From: Caulobacteraceae bacterium | GTDB taxonomy: Bacteria; Pseudomonadota; Alphaproteobacteria; Caulobacterales; Caulobacteraceae | DNA: 44,637 nucleotides | Direction: 5' to 3' | Assembly: GCA_031291685.1 (NCBI GenBank) | Contig: JARLIP010000151.1 | Coordinates: 1-44,637, forward strand | Shown here: positions 9,119 to 19,495 of the stretch, piece by piece | Layout: every line of letters starts with the position of its first letter | Position numbering within the stretch: the stretch's first letter is position 1 | Program-made: the position numbers and the translations under genes | Notes under the pieces: model-generated | What the model was told of the DNA's origin: nothing | The model's input: only the letters and a program-made list of their open reading frames with translations | Database searches by the model: none

Positions 9119-9805
9119 ATGCGCATTCTTCTGGTCGAGGACCACGAGGCCCTGAGGAGCATGACCGCCGCCTATCTGGCGGAGCGCGGCTTCGTGGTCG
9201 ATGATGTGGGCTCGGTGGAGGCGGCCAGGGCCGCCCTGGACATCGGGGTCTATGACGCCATGATTCTGGATCTGGGCCTGCCGGACGGGGATGGCCGCAG
9301 CCTCCTGACGGCGCGGGTCCGGGGTGGCGCACCCCCGCCGCCGGCCCTGATCCTGACCGCCCGGGACGCCCTCAGCGACCGCATCGAGGGGCTCAACGCC
9401 GGCGCCGACGACTATCTGGTCAAGCCTTTCGACCTGGACGAGCTTCAGGCGCGCCTGCGGGCCGTGCTGCGCCGGCCAGGGACGCGCGGCGAGGTGGCCC
9501 TGGGCCTGGGGCGCCTGACCTTCGACACCATTTCCCGGGAGGCCAAGGTGGAGGGCCGCGCCGTCAACCTGCGCCGCCGCGAGACCCTGGTGCTGGAGAC
9601 CCTGCTGGCGGCCCGGGGCCGCATCGTGGTGCGCGACGTCCTGGAAGAGCGCCTTTACGGCTATGACCAGATGGTCACCCCCAACGCCCTGGAGGCGGCG
9701 GTCTCGCGCCTGCGCAAGGCCCTGGATGAGGCGGGGGCCGGCGTGCGCATCGAGGTGCGGCGGGGCATCGGCTATGTGCTGCGGGCCGAGGATGAGCCCT
9801 CATGA
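9119..9805 (+). CDS. OmpR/PhoB-family response regulator
   Basis: MRILLVEDHEALRSM...MILDLGLPDGDG...LVKPFDLDEL plus winged-helix GIGYVLRAE. Confidence 0.93.
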   Translation: MRILLVEDHEALRSMTAAYLAERGFVVDDVGSVEAARAALDIGVYDAMILDLGLPDGDGRSLLTARVRGGAPPPPALILTARDALSDRIEGLNAGADDYLVKPFDLDELQARLRAVLRRPGTRGEVALGLGRLTFDTISREAKVEGRAVNLRRRETLVLETLLAARGRIVVRDVLEERLYGYDQMVTPNALEAAVSRLRKALDEAGAGVRIEVRRGIGYVLRAEDEPS

Positions 9806-11148
9806 GGTGGCCGGCGAGCAGCCTGCGGCTTCGGCTCCTGGCGGCCCTGCTGTTCGTCTGGGTGATGGGCGCCGCGGTCATGACCGTGCAGTTCCTGCGC
9901 CACGAGCGCGAGCCGGACGAGGTGCTGGAGGACGCCAGCCTGTCCACCCAGGCCCGGGCCCTCATCGGCGCCCTGCGTTTCGACAGCCGGGGCGCCTTTG
10001 TGAGCGTCAGGGTGCGCAATCCCTGGCGCAGGGCCTATCGCAAGCCCAACGCCGCCTACTACACCATCTATGATCCCCAGGGCCGCCCCGTGGCCCGCTC
10101 GCCCAACCTGACCCAGCCCCTGGCGCCGATCCCCCTCGCGGCGGGGGAGGCGATCACCGCCCAGCGCTTGGTCGGACCGGATCAGGATCTGGCGGCGGCG
10201 GCGCGGGCGCCCGGCGGCTATGTGGCGGTGGTGGCCAGGGCCAATCCCGGTCGGGCCGACCAGACCCCCCGGCAGAAACTGGTGGACCTGATCCCCGGCA
10301 TGATCTTCGGGCTATCCGCGCTCCTGGGGTTGGTGGTGGTGTGGCTGGTGGCGGCCTGGAGCCTGCGTCCCCTGGCCCGGGCGGCGCGGGAGGCGGCCTT
10401 GATCGGCCCCGAGCATCCCGACGCCCGCCTGAGCACCGACGAATTGCCCGGCGAGGTGCGTCCCCTGGCCGAGGCGGTGAACCGCGCCCTGGACCGGGTC
10501 TCCGAGGCCTACGCCAACGAAAAGCGCTTCACCGCCGAGGCCGCCCACGCCCTGCGCACCCCGCTCACGGTTCTGGATCTGCGCCTGCAACGGGCCGAGC
10601 AGGGCGGCCAGACCGATTGGCCCTCGGTGCGGGCCGACGTGGCCGAGCTGACCCGGGTGGTTTCAAGCCTGCTGACCCTGTCCAAGGCCGAGCGTGAGCG
10701 GGTGTTCCGCGCCCCCGCCCAGGTGAACCTGACGCGCCTCGCCCGGGAGGCGGCGGCGGCCTTCGCCCCGCGCCTGGAGGCCGATGGCCGGACCATCGAG
10801 ATCACCGCCCCCGATGAGCCCATTCTCCTGCATGGCGAGGCCGGCGAACTGCGGGAGATGGTGTTCGCCCTGATCGACAACGCCCTGACCCACGGCCGGG
10901 GCCGGGTGCTGCTGACCCTGAGCCAGGGGTCGGATGTGGCGGTGCTGGAGGTTTCGGACGATGGCCCGGGCGTGGCCGAGGCCGAGCGCGAGCAGGTGTT
11001 CGAGCGCTTCCACAAGCTGGACGGCGCCTCCCCCGGCGCGGGCCTCGGCCTGGCCATCGTGCGCCAGACCGCGCGCAATCACGGCGGCGACGCCCGTTTC
11101 ATCGCCGCCTCAAGCCTGGAGATCCGGCTGGCCAGGACGGCGCCCTAG
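9802..11148 (+). CDS. Sensor histidine kinase
   Basis: HAMP/HisKA (EKRFTAEAAHALRTPLTVL) and HATPase (DNALTHG, DDGPGV, GLGLAIV); 4-bp overlap with the response regulator. Confidence 0.93.
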   Translation: MRWPASSLRLRLLAALLFVWVMGAAVMTVQFLRHEREPDEVLEDASLSTQARALIGALRFDSRGAFVSVRVRNPWRRAYRKPNAAYYTIYDPQGRPVARSPNLTQPLAPIPLAAGEAITAQRLVGPDQDLAAAARAPGGYVAVVARANPGRADQTPRQKLVDLIPGMIFGLSALLGLVVVWLVAAWSLRPLARAAREAALIGPEHPDARLSTDELPGEVRPLAEAVNRALDRVSEAYANEKRFTAEAAHALRTPLTVLDLRLQRAEQGGQTDWPSVRADVAELTRVVSSLLTLSKAERERVFRAPAQVNLTRLAREAAAAFAPRLEADGRTIEITAPDEPILLHGEAGELREMVFALIDNALTHGRGRVLLTLSQGSDVAVLEVSDDGPGVAEAEREQVFERFHKLDGASPGAGLGLAIVRQTARNHGGDARFIAASSLEIRLARTAP

Positions 11149-11181
11149 CCGGACGGGTGGGGCTGCCGCCGGGCGCATGAA

Positions 11182-12600
11182 TTGCGCGTTCTGTCAGGCA
11201 AGGGTCAGCCAAGGCGCTCATTGAGACGCGATGATCGGTCCCTGGAGAATGGTGGTTTGAGCTTGTCGAGGCCCTTGGCCGGCGTGGGCTTCGCGGCGGC
11301 CCTCGCCCTGAGCGGCTGCGCGGTCTATCGCCCGGCGCCCCTGGACGAAGCCAGCGAAGCGGCCCTGCGCGGCCCGGACCTGGCCGCAGCGGCCGCCGAT
11401 GTGGCGCGGTTGAACCACCCCCGGCTGAAGCCCGTCGCCATCGACCTGGACCAGCCCCTCACGCCCCAGGCCCTGGGCCTGATCGCCGTGGTCACCAATC
11501 CGGATCTGAAGGCCGCCCGGGCCAAGGCCAGGGTGGCGGACGCCCAGGTGTTCGACGCCGGCCTGCTGCCCGACCCCAGCCTGACCTTCGGCATGGACCA
11601 TATCCTGTCAGGCCCCGACACCACCGAGGCCTTCACCACCCAGGTGGCCCTGGATCTCAACGCCTTTCGCACCCGCCGCGTTACCCGCCAGATCGAGCGC
11701 GGCGCCCGCGATCAGGCGCGTCTGGATCTGGCCTGGCAGGAATGGCAGACGGCGGGCCAGGCGCGCTTGTTGGCCGCCCGCATCGTCGCCCTGACCCAGG
11801 CCCTGGATCTCGACGGGCGAAGCGCATCGACGGCCGAGGCCGCTCTGGCCCGCACACTGGACGCCGCCGCCCGGGGCGATGTGCGCGCCGACGAGGTCGA
11901 GAGCCGGCGCCTGGCCGCCGCCGACGCCTCGGACAAGGCCCGCCAGGCCGAGCGGGACCTGGACGCCGCCCGCCACGACCTCAACCGGCTGCTGGGCGTG
12001 GCGCCGCAAACCCGGATCCGCATCGCCCCCCAGGCGCCCCAGACTATCGATCTTGAGCCCGAGGCCCTGTTCACCCGGGCGCGGGCCCTGCGCCTGGACC
12101 TGCGGGCCCTGGAGGCGGGCTATGGCAGCCAGGAGGCCGCCCTGCGCAAGGCGGTGATGGATCAGTTCCCCAATCTGCAACTCACCGTCACCCGGGCCCA
12201 GGACACCACCGGCAACCAGACCATCGGCCCCTCGGTGAACTTCACCCTGCCGGCGTGGAACCGCAACGCCGGCGGCATCGCCATCGCCAAGGCCACCCGC
12301 GAGCAGCTTCGCGCGGAATACGCCGCCCGCCTGGTGGCGACCCGGGCGGATATCGCCGACCTCGTCGCCGGCCTGACCATGGCCCGGCGCCAGCGGGACG
12401 AGCTAGCGGCCCAGGCGGAGCCCCTGGCGCGGTTGGCCGACCAGTCCGACGCCGCCTCTGCCCGGGGCGATGTCTCCCGCGCCACCGCCGAGGCCGCCCG
12501 CCAGAGCGTCACCGACAAGCAACTGGCCCTGGCGGCCCTGAACCAGTCCATCGCCGAACAGACCGTGGCCCTCGAACTCGCCGTCGGCGGGCCCTTCTAA
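11182..12600 (+). CDS. TolC-family outer-membrane efflux lipoprotein (actual start possibly TTG at 11257)
   Basis: Lipobox-like ALALSGC; TolC repeats (VTNPDLKAARAKARVADAQVFDAGLLPDPSL). Confidence 0.87.
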   Translation: MRVLSGKGQPRRSLRRDDRSLENGGLSLSRPLAGVGFAAALALSGCAVYRPAPLDEASEAALRGPDLAAAAADVARLNHPRLKPVAIDLDQPLTPQALGLIAVVTNPDLKAARAKARVADAQVFDAGLLPDPSLTFGMDHILSGPDTTEAFTTQVALDLNAFRTRRVTRQIERGARDQARLDLAWQEWQTAGQARLLAARIVALTQALDLDGRSASTAEAALARTLDAAARGDVRADEVESRRLAAADASDKARQAERDLDAARHDLNRLLGVAPQTRIRIAPQAPQTIDLEPEALFTRARALRLDLRALEAGYGSQEAALRKAVMDQFPNLQLTVTRAQDTTGNQTIGPSVNFTLPAWNRNAGGIAIAKATREQLRAEYAARLVATRADIADLVAGLTMARRQRDELAAQAEPLARLADQSDAASARGDVSRATAEAARQSVTDKQLALAALNQSIAEQTVALELAVGGPF

Positions 12601-12615
12601 GCGAGCAGAACCCTG

Positions 12616-13668
12616 ATGAAGCGCGCCTCTCTCCTGCTGATCCTGCTCATGGCCGCCTGCGCCAAGGCCAAGGACGACGACGCCAAGGCTGGCGCTCCTG
12701 TCGCCCTGGTGACCACCGCCGCCGTGGCTCAAGGGACCGTGGCGCAGACCGCCGCCGCCTATGGCGCCGCCGAATTCGCCCCGGACGCTGAGCGCACCCT
12801 TTCGGCGCCGGTGGAGGCGGGCGTGGCCCAGATCCTGGCGCCGGCCGGAACGACCGTCAGCGCGGGCCAACCCATCGTGATCCTGAAACCGAGCCCCGCC
12901 AGCCAGATTGACTTGAACAAGGCCCAGGCCGACGCCGCCGCCGCCAGCGCCGCCTATGACCGGGCCAAACGCCTGCGGGCCACGGGCCTCGACAGCGACG
13001 CCGATGTCGAGACCGCCAAGGCCGCCGCCGTGGCCGCGACGGATCTGGCGCGCTCCCTGACCGCCCGGTTCGGCGCCGCCCTGACCCTGCGCGCGCCCTC
13101 AGCCGGGGTGGTGGAAAGCCTGACCCTGGCCCCCGGCGATCTGGTCGCCCAGGGCGCAGCGGTGGCCAAGATCGGCGCCCTGACCGGCCTGCGCCTGCGC
13201 TTTGGCCTGGAGCCCGGTCTCGCCGGCGCCCTGCATGTGGGCGGCGCCGTGCGTATCGCGCCCCTCGCCGGGGGCGAGGAACTGGCCGGTCAGGTGGTGT
13301 CGGTTGACCCGCGCCTCGACGCCCAGACCAGGCTCGCATCCGTGTTCGTTCGCGCGCCTTCTGGTCATTTCGCCCCCGGCGAGCCCCTCAAGGCCACCTT
13401 GATCCTGAACGCCCAGGCCGGCGCCGACACCGTTCCCCGGGCGGCGATCCTCTATGACCAGGAGCAGCCCTATGTGTTCGTGGCGCAGAAGGGCGTGGCC
13501 CACCGTCGGGACGTGAAGCTTGGCGCCGAGCAGGGCGACGACATCGCCGTCACATCAGGCCTCGCCCCCGGCGAGCGGGTGGCGGTCGAGGGCGCCTCGG
13601 CGCTCGATGACGGCATGGCCGTGCGCGAAGGCAAGGCCGCCGCGCCCGAGCAGGGCGAGGCCAAATGA
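12616..13668 (+). CDS. RND efflux periplasmic adaptor subunit (lipoprotein)
   Basis: LLILLMAACAK lipobox; HlyD/MFP pattern (APVEAGVAQILAPAGTTVSAGQPIVIL). Confidence 0.9.
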   Translation: MKRASLLLILLMAACAKAKDDDAKAGAPVALVTTAAVAQGTVAQTAAAYGAAEFAPDAERTLSAPVEAGVAQILAPAGTTVSAGQPIVILKPSPASQIDLNKAQADAAAASAAYDRAKRLRATGLDSDADVETAKAAAVAATDLARSLTARFGAALTLRAPSAGVVESLTLAPGDLVAQGAAVAKIGALTGLRLRFGLEPGLAGALHVGGAVRIAPLAGGEELAGQVVSVDPRLDAQTRLASVFVRAPSGHFAPGEPLKATLILNAQAGADTVPRAAILYDQEQPYVFVAQKGVAHRRDVKLGAEQGDDIAVTSGLAPGERVAVEGASALDDGMAVREGKAAAPEQGEAK

Positions 13669-16600
13669 CCCGCTGGCTTTCTGGACACGTCCGATCGGTC
13701 GTCCTGGCCTTTGTGCTCCTGACCTTCGCCGGCCTGGGGGCGGCCTTCAAGCTGCCGGTCAGCCTGTTCCCGCGCATCGACTTCCCGCGCGTGGTGGTCT
13801 CGGTGGACGCCGGGGACCGGGCGGCGGACCAGACCGTCGTCCAGGTGACCCGCCCGCTGGAGGAGGCCCTGCGCGGCGTGCCCGGGATCGCCCATATCCG
13901 CTCCACCACCAGCCGGGGCGGCGCCGAGGTGGCCCTGACCTTCGACTGGGGCCAAGACATGGTCTCGGCCGCCTTGCAGACCGAGGCGGCCCTTAACGCC
14001 GCCCTGCCGGACCTGCCGCCGGGGGTGCGCTTCACCGTGCGGCGCATGGACCCCACCGTGTTCCCCGTGATGGGCCTGGCCCTCAGCTCGTCCAGCCGCG
14101 ATGCGATCCACCTGCGCAGCCTGGCGGATCTGCAATTGCGGCCTCTGCTGGCTTCCATTCCCGGGGTGGCCGGAGTGGAGGTGATGGGGGGCGGACGGGC
14201 GGAGTATCAGGTCGCCGTCGATCCCGCCCGCCTGCAAGCCCTGGGCCTGTCCGTGGACGATGTGGCCCACGCCCTGACGGCGGCCAATACGGTCAATGCT
14301 GTGGGCAAGCTGGAGGACCGTCACCGGCTCTATCTGGCCCTGGTGGATTCGCGCTTGAGCAGCGCGGCCGACATCGGCGCGATCCCGATCAAGACCGGGG
14401 CGGCGGCGGGGGCGGGGGTGGTTCCCTTGAGCGCCGTGGCCCAGATCAAGTTGGCGGCGGCGCCGGTCTGGACCCGGATCACGGCCCAGGGCCGGGACTC
14501 GGTGCTGATCAATATCCGGCAGGCGCCGGACGCCGACAGCGTGGCCCTGACCAAGGCCGTGCGCGCCCGCCTGGCCCAGGCCCGGATTCCCGCCGATGTG
14601 AAGGTCGACACCTACTACGATCAGTCCGAGCTGGTGACCGGCGCCGCCGGCAGTGTCCGCGACGCCATCCTCCTGGGCGCCCTCCTGGCCGGGTTGGTGC
14701 TGTTTCTGTTCCTGCGCTCCTCGCGGCTGATGCTGATCACCGCCCTGATGTTGCCGGCGGTGCTGGCGGCGGCGTGCCTGCTGCTGCTGGTCTTGCATAT
14801 GAGCTTCAACATGATGACCCTCGGCGGCTTGGCGGCGGCGGTGGGTCTGGTGGTGGACGACGTGGTGGTCATGCTCGAGCATGTCATGCGCCGCCTACAG
14901 GAGCAGGCCGATGGGGAAGGGACCGGCGAACCCCGCGCCGGCATGTTGGCGGCGGCCGGAGAAATGGCCCGCCCCCTGATCGGCTCGACCCTCAGCACGG
15001 TGGTGGTGTTCGCCCCCCTCGGCTTCCTGACCGGGGTGACCGGCGGTTTCTTCAAGGCCCTGGCCGTGACCATGACCGCGGCCCTGGTCATCTCCCTGCT
15101 GTTCACCCTGTTCGTGGCGCCGGTCCTGGCCCGGGCCTGGCTGCGGCCCAAGGACGTGGAGGCGGCGGAAGGCGCCCATGGCCTGATGGCGCGTCTGGGT
15201 GGCGGCTATCGGCGCCTGATCGATCGGTCCCTGGCCCGGCCAGCCCTGTCGGTGCTGCTGGTGGGGGCGGTGATGCTCGCCCTGGGCGGGGCGGCCTACA
15301 CCCAGCTGGGCTCCGGCTTCATGCCCCGGATGGACGAGGGCGGTTTTGTGCTCGACTACAAGGCCAGGTCCGGCGCCGCCCTGACCGACACCGACCGGCT
15401 GTTGCGCCAGGTCGAAGCCATCATCCGCGCGACCCCGGACGTGGATTCCTATTCCCGCCGCACCGGCGCCCAGCTGGGCGGGGGCCTGAGCGAAGCGGAC
15501 GAGGGGGACTTTTTCATCCACCTCAGGCATGGCCGCCGCCGGGATGTCGAAACCGTGATGGCCGAGATCCGGCAGAAGGTTCAGACCCAGGTTCCCGGCT
15601 TGGACATCGAGACGGCGCAGCTGATGGAGGACCTGATCGGTGACCTCACCGCCGTGCCCCAGCCGATCGAGATCAAGCTGTTCAGCCCCGATCCGGCGGC
15701 CCTGCGCCAGGCCGCGGGCGTCATCGCCCCGGCGATCGGCAAGATCGATGGCGTGGTGGAGGTTGTCGATGGCCTGCGGGTCGCCGGGGACGCGGTCATG
15801 GTCAAGGTCAACCGCCCCGCCGCCGCCTTGGAGGGCCTGGACCCCGACGCCGTGGGCCGCCAGCTCGAAACCCTGATCGGCGGTCAGGTGGTCACCCAGG
15901 TGCAGCGGGGTGAGACCCTGGTGGGGGTGCGGCTATGGGCGCCCGGCGACCTGCGTGGGCGGGTGGAGTCCATCGGCGCCCTGATGCTGCGCGCGCCGGA
16001 CGGCCACGCCCTGCCGGTGTCGCGCATCGCCAGCATCAGCATCGAACCGGGCCAGCAGCAGATCAATCGCGAAGACCTGCAACCCTTTGTCGGGGTTACG
16101 GCCCGCCTGGAGCATCGGGACCTGGGCTCGGCCATGGTTCAGGTGCGCAAGACCGTGGCCGGCCTGTCCCTGCCGGCGGGGGTGCGGGTGGAATATGGCG
16201 GGCTCTACGCCCAGCAACAAAGCGCCTTCGCGGATCTTGCTGTGGTGTTCGCCGCGGCCCTGATGCTGGTGACCTTGCTGCTCCTCTATCTGTTCGAGCG
16301 CTGGAGCGTGGTGGGCGGCGTGTTGGTGGTGGTGGTGCTGGCGGCCTCGGCGGTGTTTGTCGGCCTGTGGGCCACGGGCACGGAGCTGAACATCTCCGCC
16401 CTAATGGGACTGACCATGGTGGTGGGCATCGTCACCGAACTGGCCATCTTCTACTTCGCCGAGGTCTCGTTCGAGACGGCGGGCGTCCATGAAGACCTCA
16501 CCGTCGCCGGCTTGGCGCGGCTTCGCCCGATCCTGATGTCGGCGGTGATCGCGATCCTGGCCCTGTCGCCCCTCGCGCTTGGCCTGGGTGAGGGCTCGGC

Positions 16601-16724
16601 CCTGCAACGGCCCCTGGCCATCGCCATCATCTCCGGCCTGATCGCTGGCGCGCCCCTGGTCCTGCTGGTTCTGCCGGCCGCCTATGCGTTGTTCGCGCGG
16701 ACCCGGAAGAGCGCCGAGATTTAG
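13665..16724 (+). CDS. RND efflux transporter permease
   Basis: 1019 aa; RIDFPRVVVSVDAGDRAADQT, TM4 GLVVDDVVVMLEHV; 4-bp overlap with the adaptor. Confidence 0.93.
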   Translation: MTRWLSGHVRSVVLAFVLLTFAGLGAAFKLPVSLFPRIDFPRVVVSVDAGDRAADQTVVQVTRPLEEALRGVPGIAHIRSTTSRGGAEVALTFDWGQDMVSAALQTEAALNAALPDLPPGVRFTVRRMDPTVFPVMGLALSSSSRDAIHLRSLADLQLRPLLASIPGVAGVEVMGGGRAEYQVAVDPARLQALGLSVDDVAHALTAANTVNAVGKLEDRHRLYLALVDSRLSSAADIGAIPIKTGAAAGAGVVPLSAVAQIKLAAAPVWTRITAQGRDSVLINIRQAPDADSVALTKAVRARLAQARIPADVKVDTYYDQSELVTGAAGSVRDAILLGALLAGLVLFLFLRSSRLMLITALMLPAVLAAACLLLLVLHMSFNMMTLGGLAAAVGLVVDDVVVMLEHVMRRLQEQADGEGTGEPRAGMLAAAGEMARPLIGSTLSTVVVFAPLGFLTGVTGGFFKALAVTMTAALVISLLFTLFVAPVLARAWLRPKDVEAAEGAHGLMARLGGGYRRLIDRSLARPALSVLLVGAVMLALGGAAYTQLGSGFMPRMDEGGFVLDYKARSGAALTDTDRLLRQVEAIIRATPDVDSYSRRTGAQLGGGLSEADEGDFFIHLRHGRRRDVETVMAEIRQKVQTQVPGLDIETAQLMEDLIGDLTAVPQPIEIKLFSPDPAALRQAAGVIAPAIGKIDGVVEVVDGLRVAGDAVMVKVNRPAAALEGLDPDAVGRQLETLIGGQVVTQVQRGETLVGVRLWAPGDLRGRVESIGALMLRAPDGHALPVSRIASISIEPGQQQINREDLQPFVGVTARLEHRDLGSAMVQVRKTVAGLSLPAGVRVEYGGLYAQQQSAFADLAVVFAAALMLVTLLLLYLFERWSVVGGVLVVVVLAASAVFVGLWATGTELNISALMGLTMVVGIVTELAIFYFAEVSFETAGVHEDLTVAGLARLRPILMSAVIAILALSPLALGLGEGSALQRPLAIAIISGLIAGAPLVLLVLPAAYALFARTRKSAEI

Positions 16725-17155
16725 TGCAGGGGCAGCCGGGGCCGCGGGTGGCCCCTGTCGTCGATGAGGGCGCGGACCCGGTCGATGAGCTGGTCCGACA
16801 GGAGCGGCTTTTCGACGATCTCCACACCGGCGGTCTGCGCCAGACGACGCACGCTGGGGGTCGAGGTGGTGATCAGCAGGGCGGGGGGCGTTGATTGCCG
16901 CGCGCGCAGGGTCTCCAGCAGCTCCAGCCCGCTCATCCCCGGCATCTTCTGGTCCAGCACCAGACACGACCGCTCGGGAAGATCTCCCAGATCGAGCACG
17001 GCTTGGGCGTCCTCGCACGCCACGACCCGGAAGCCCTCCAACTCGAACGAGAAGGTGAGGGCGTTGAGCAGGGCGGGGTCGTCATCGACCAATATGACAA
17101 GCGATGAATTTGGCACGGTGGTGATTCCGATGACCGAAGGAGCGAAAATAAGCAA
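16721..17155 (-). CDS. Single-domain response regulator (start uncertain; GTG at 17116 possible)
   Basis: LVILVDDDPALLNAL...CLVLDQKMPGMSGLELL...LLITTSTP...VEIVEKPLLSDQL; no output domain. Confidence 0.85.
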   Translation of the reverse strand: MLIFAPSVIGITTVPNSSLVILVDDDPALLNALTFSFELEGFRVVACEDAQAVLDLGDLPERSCLVLDQKMPGMSGLELLETLRARQSTPPALLITTSTPSVRRLAQTAGVEIVEKPLLSDQLIDRVRALIDDRGHPRPRLPLH

Positions 17156-17223
17156 TTACGATAAGCAATTAGGGCGCCACAAAGTCTGGGCTTTGAGGCA
17201 GGTCAATAAGGTGGTGCGGCGTT

Positions 17224-17847
17224 TTAGGCCTCCGCGGTCAGCACCATGCGGACGAGTTCCGACAGGCTGGCGGCCTGCATCTTGGTCATCAGGTTCGCGC
17301 GATAGACCTCTACCGTGCGCGGACTGATCCCCAGTTCATGGGCGACGACCTTGTTGGGCTGGCCGGCGACCACGCCGTTAAGCACCTGCCGCTCCCGGGC
17401 TGACAACATGCCGAGCCTTGCAGCCACAGCGGCGCGCTCCTCGTCCCGGTGATTTCGGTGTTCGCCGACCTCGAAGGCGGTCTTGAGGGCTTTGAGAATG
17501 ACGTCGTCATCGAAGGGCTTTTCGATGAAGTCGATGACGCCGCCCTTCATGGCCTCGACCGCCAGGGGCACATCCCCGTGTCCGGTGATCACGATCACCG
17601 GCATCCCGACCCCCATCTCGTTCAGCCGCCGCACCAGATCCAGGCCGCTGAGGCCCGGCATCCGCACGTCGGTGATGATACAGCCCGGATCGAGGGTCGG
17701 CAGCTTGGCGAGGAAGGCGTCGGCGGATTCGTAAGTGCGGACCAGGAAGTCGGCGGTGTCGAGCAGAAACGCCAGGGAATCCCGAACCGCGTCGTCATCG
17801 TCGATCACATGTACCAGCAACTCAGCACGCATCATCAATCTCGTCAC
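17224..17847 (-). CDS. fixJ: FixJ-family response regulator (LuxR-type HTH)
   Basis: [35 protein letters not shown]...[14 protein letters not shown]...[29 protein letters not shown]...[40 protein letters not shown]. Confidence 0.93.
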   Translation of the reverse strand: MTRLMMRAELLVHVIDDDDAVRDSLAFLLDTADFLVRTYESADAFLAKLPTLDPGCIITDVRMPGLSGLDLVRRLNEMGVGMPVIVITGHGDVPLAVEAMKGGVIDFIEKPFDDDVILKALKTAFEVGEHRNHRDEERAAVAARLGMLSARERQVLNGVVAGQPNKVVAHELGISPRTVEVYRANLMTKMQAASLSELVRMVLTAEA

Positions 17848-19357
17848 GATTCACCGTGCGTAACGTAAATCGGAACGTGGCGCCGCCGTCACCATTCTTC
17901 TCAACCCAAATGCGTCCGCCGTGCGCCTCGACGATCGTGCGGCAGATCGAAAGGCCCACGCCCATCCCTTGGGCCTTGCTGGTGACGAAGGGTTGGAACA
18001 GGCGCTCGGCGACGTCCTCGCTAATGCCCGGCCCCGTATCCGAAACGCTGACCTGGGCCATGCCGGGCTCGGTCGATTCGGTGCTGATCACCAGTTCACG
18101 CCGATCGGAATCCGCCATGGCGTCAATGGCGTTGCGGATCAGGTTCAGCGCCACCTGCTGGATCTGCACCCGGTCGGCCAGGACCATGTCCGCGCCCTGA
18201 CTGAAGGCGAAGCGCACCCGCACGCCATATTCCTTGGCGCCCACCAGGGCCAGGGCGCTGGCCTCTTCCAGAAGCTTGGTCAGGTTCTCCACCGACCGCT
18301 CTGTCTCGCCCCGGGCGACGAAGTCCCGCAGGTGGCGGATCACCTGTCCGGCCCTCAAGGCCTGATCGCTGGCCTTGTCCAGGGCGTCGCCGATGCGTTC
18401 GCGATCCGGATCGGGGTTGGCCAGCAGGCGGCGCACGCCCTTCAGATAGTTGGCGACCGCCGAGAGGGGCTGGTTGAGTTCGTGGGCGAGGGTCGAGGCC
18501 ATCTCGCCCATGGCGCTGAGCCGCGAGATGTGGACCAACTCTGACTGCAACTCCTGTAGGCGGGCCTCGGATTCCTGCCGCTCGGACAGATCGCGCATGA
18601 AACCGGTGAAAAAGCGCCGTTCCTTGGTGCGAACCTCCGCCACCGACAACTCCACCGGGAAGGTCGAACCATCCCGGCGCTCACCCACCACGATGCGGCC
18701 GACGCCGATAATGCGCCGCTCGCCGGTCTGGCGATAGCGCTGGAGGTAGCCGTCGTGGGCGCGGCGATAGGAATCCGGCATCAGCAGCTTGACGTTCTGG
18801 CCCACGGCTTCCTGAGCTGTCCAGCCGAACAGCCGCTGGGCGGCGGCGCTGAAGGACAGCATAACGCCTTGTTCGTCGATCACCACCATGGCGTCGGGGA
18901 CCGTGTCCAGGATTGATTGCAAGTGGGCCTCACGCTCGGTCAGATGGGCCGTGATGGTCCCCGCCTGGGAGCGGGAGCGCAGTAGCCATTCCCCGGCCAA
19001 CGAGACTCCGACACCGACAAATCCGAACATGATCGGCCCGATCTGGTCGGAGCCGAAGCCCCGCGCGGCGATCAGTCCGCCTATCAGGGACACCCCGGCG
19101 CAGGTCAGGCCAGGTCCCACTCCGCCCAACATGGCGCTGATAATGACCGTGGAGATGGACAGCAGACCGACCGTCTCCGCTCCGAGCAGAGACAGAAGCC
19201 AAACATGACCCAGGGCCATGATGGCCCCGGTCAGGATCGCGAACAAATAAACAACCAAAAGAAGTTGCGCCCGCGCGGGCCTAGCCGTCGGGTTGATCTG
19301 ATCGCGCCAAAGTTGCTTCATGGGCCAAGGCTTAGGCCCGGCTTTGTCGCCCATCAA
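17822..19357 (-). CDS. fixL: FixL oxygen-sensing histidine kinase (membrane anchor, heme-PAS, HisKA, HATPase)
   Basis: PAS segment [51 protein letters not shown] keeps the FixL heme-pocket His and Arg; kinase [27 protein letters not shown]. Confidence 0.92.
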   Translation of the reverse strand: MMGDKAGPKPWPMKQLWRDQINPTARPARAQLLLVVYLFAILTGAIMALGHVWLLSLLGAETVGLLSISTVIISAMLGGVGPGLTCAGVSLIGGLIAARGFGSDQIGPIMFGFVGVGVSLAGEWLLRSRSQAGTITAHLTEREAHLQSILDTVPDAMVVIDEQGVMLSFSAAAQRLFGWTAQEAVGQNVKLLMPDSYRRAHDGYLQRYRQTGERRIIGVGRIVVGERRDGSTFPVELSVAEVRTKERRFFTGFMRDLSERQESEARLQELQSELVHISRLSAMGEMASTLAHELNQPLSAVANYLKGVRRLLANPDPDRERIGDALDKASDQALRAGQVIRHLRDFVARGETERSVENLTKLLEEASALALVGAKEYGVRVRFAFSQGADMVLADRVQIQQVALNLIRNAIDAMADSDRRELVISTESTEPGMAQVSVSDTGPGISEDVAERLFQPFVTSKAQGMGVGLSICRTIVEAHGGRIWVEKNGDGGATFRFTLRTVNRDEIDDAC

Positions 19358-19405
19358 GCGCTCCGGTGAATTACGTCCTTATGCCAAGTCCCGCCTAGCG
19401 CCGGT

Positions 19406-19428
19406 ATCCGTAGTTCTACTTAGGGAGA
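19406..19428 (+). promoter_or_regulatory. Putative FixJ-type binding region upstream of fixK
   Basis: atccgtagttctacttagggaga: GTAGTTCTACTTAG-like sequence in the fixL-fixK divergent intergenic region. Confidence 0.3.
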
Positions 19429-19495
19429 CGACCTGAATTTCGGCGCCGCGGAAGGTCCGTTACCCATAATCCAACAACGGAACGGGAATTCAGAC

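Noticed and set aside
19456-19481. TCCGTT...AACGGA inverted repeat in the fixK leader
   Set aside because: Six-bp arms with a 14-nt spacer are too weak to claim as a regulatory structure.
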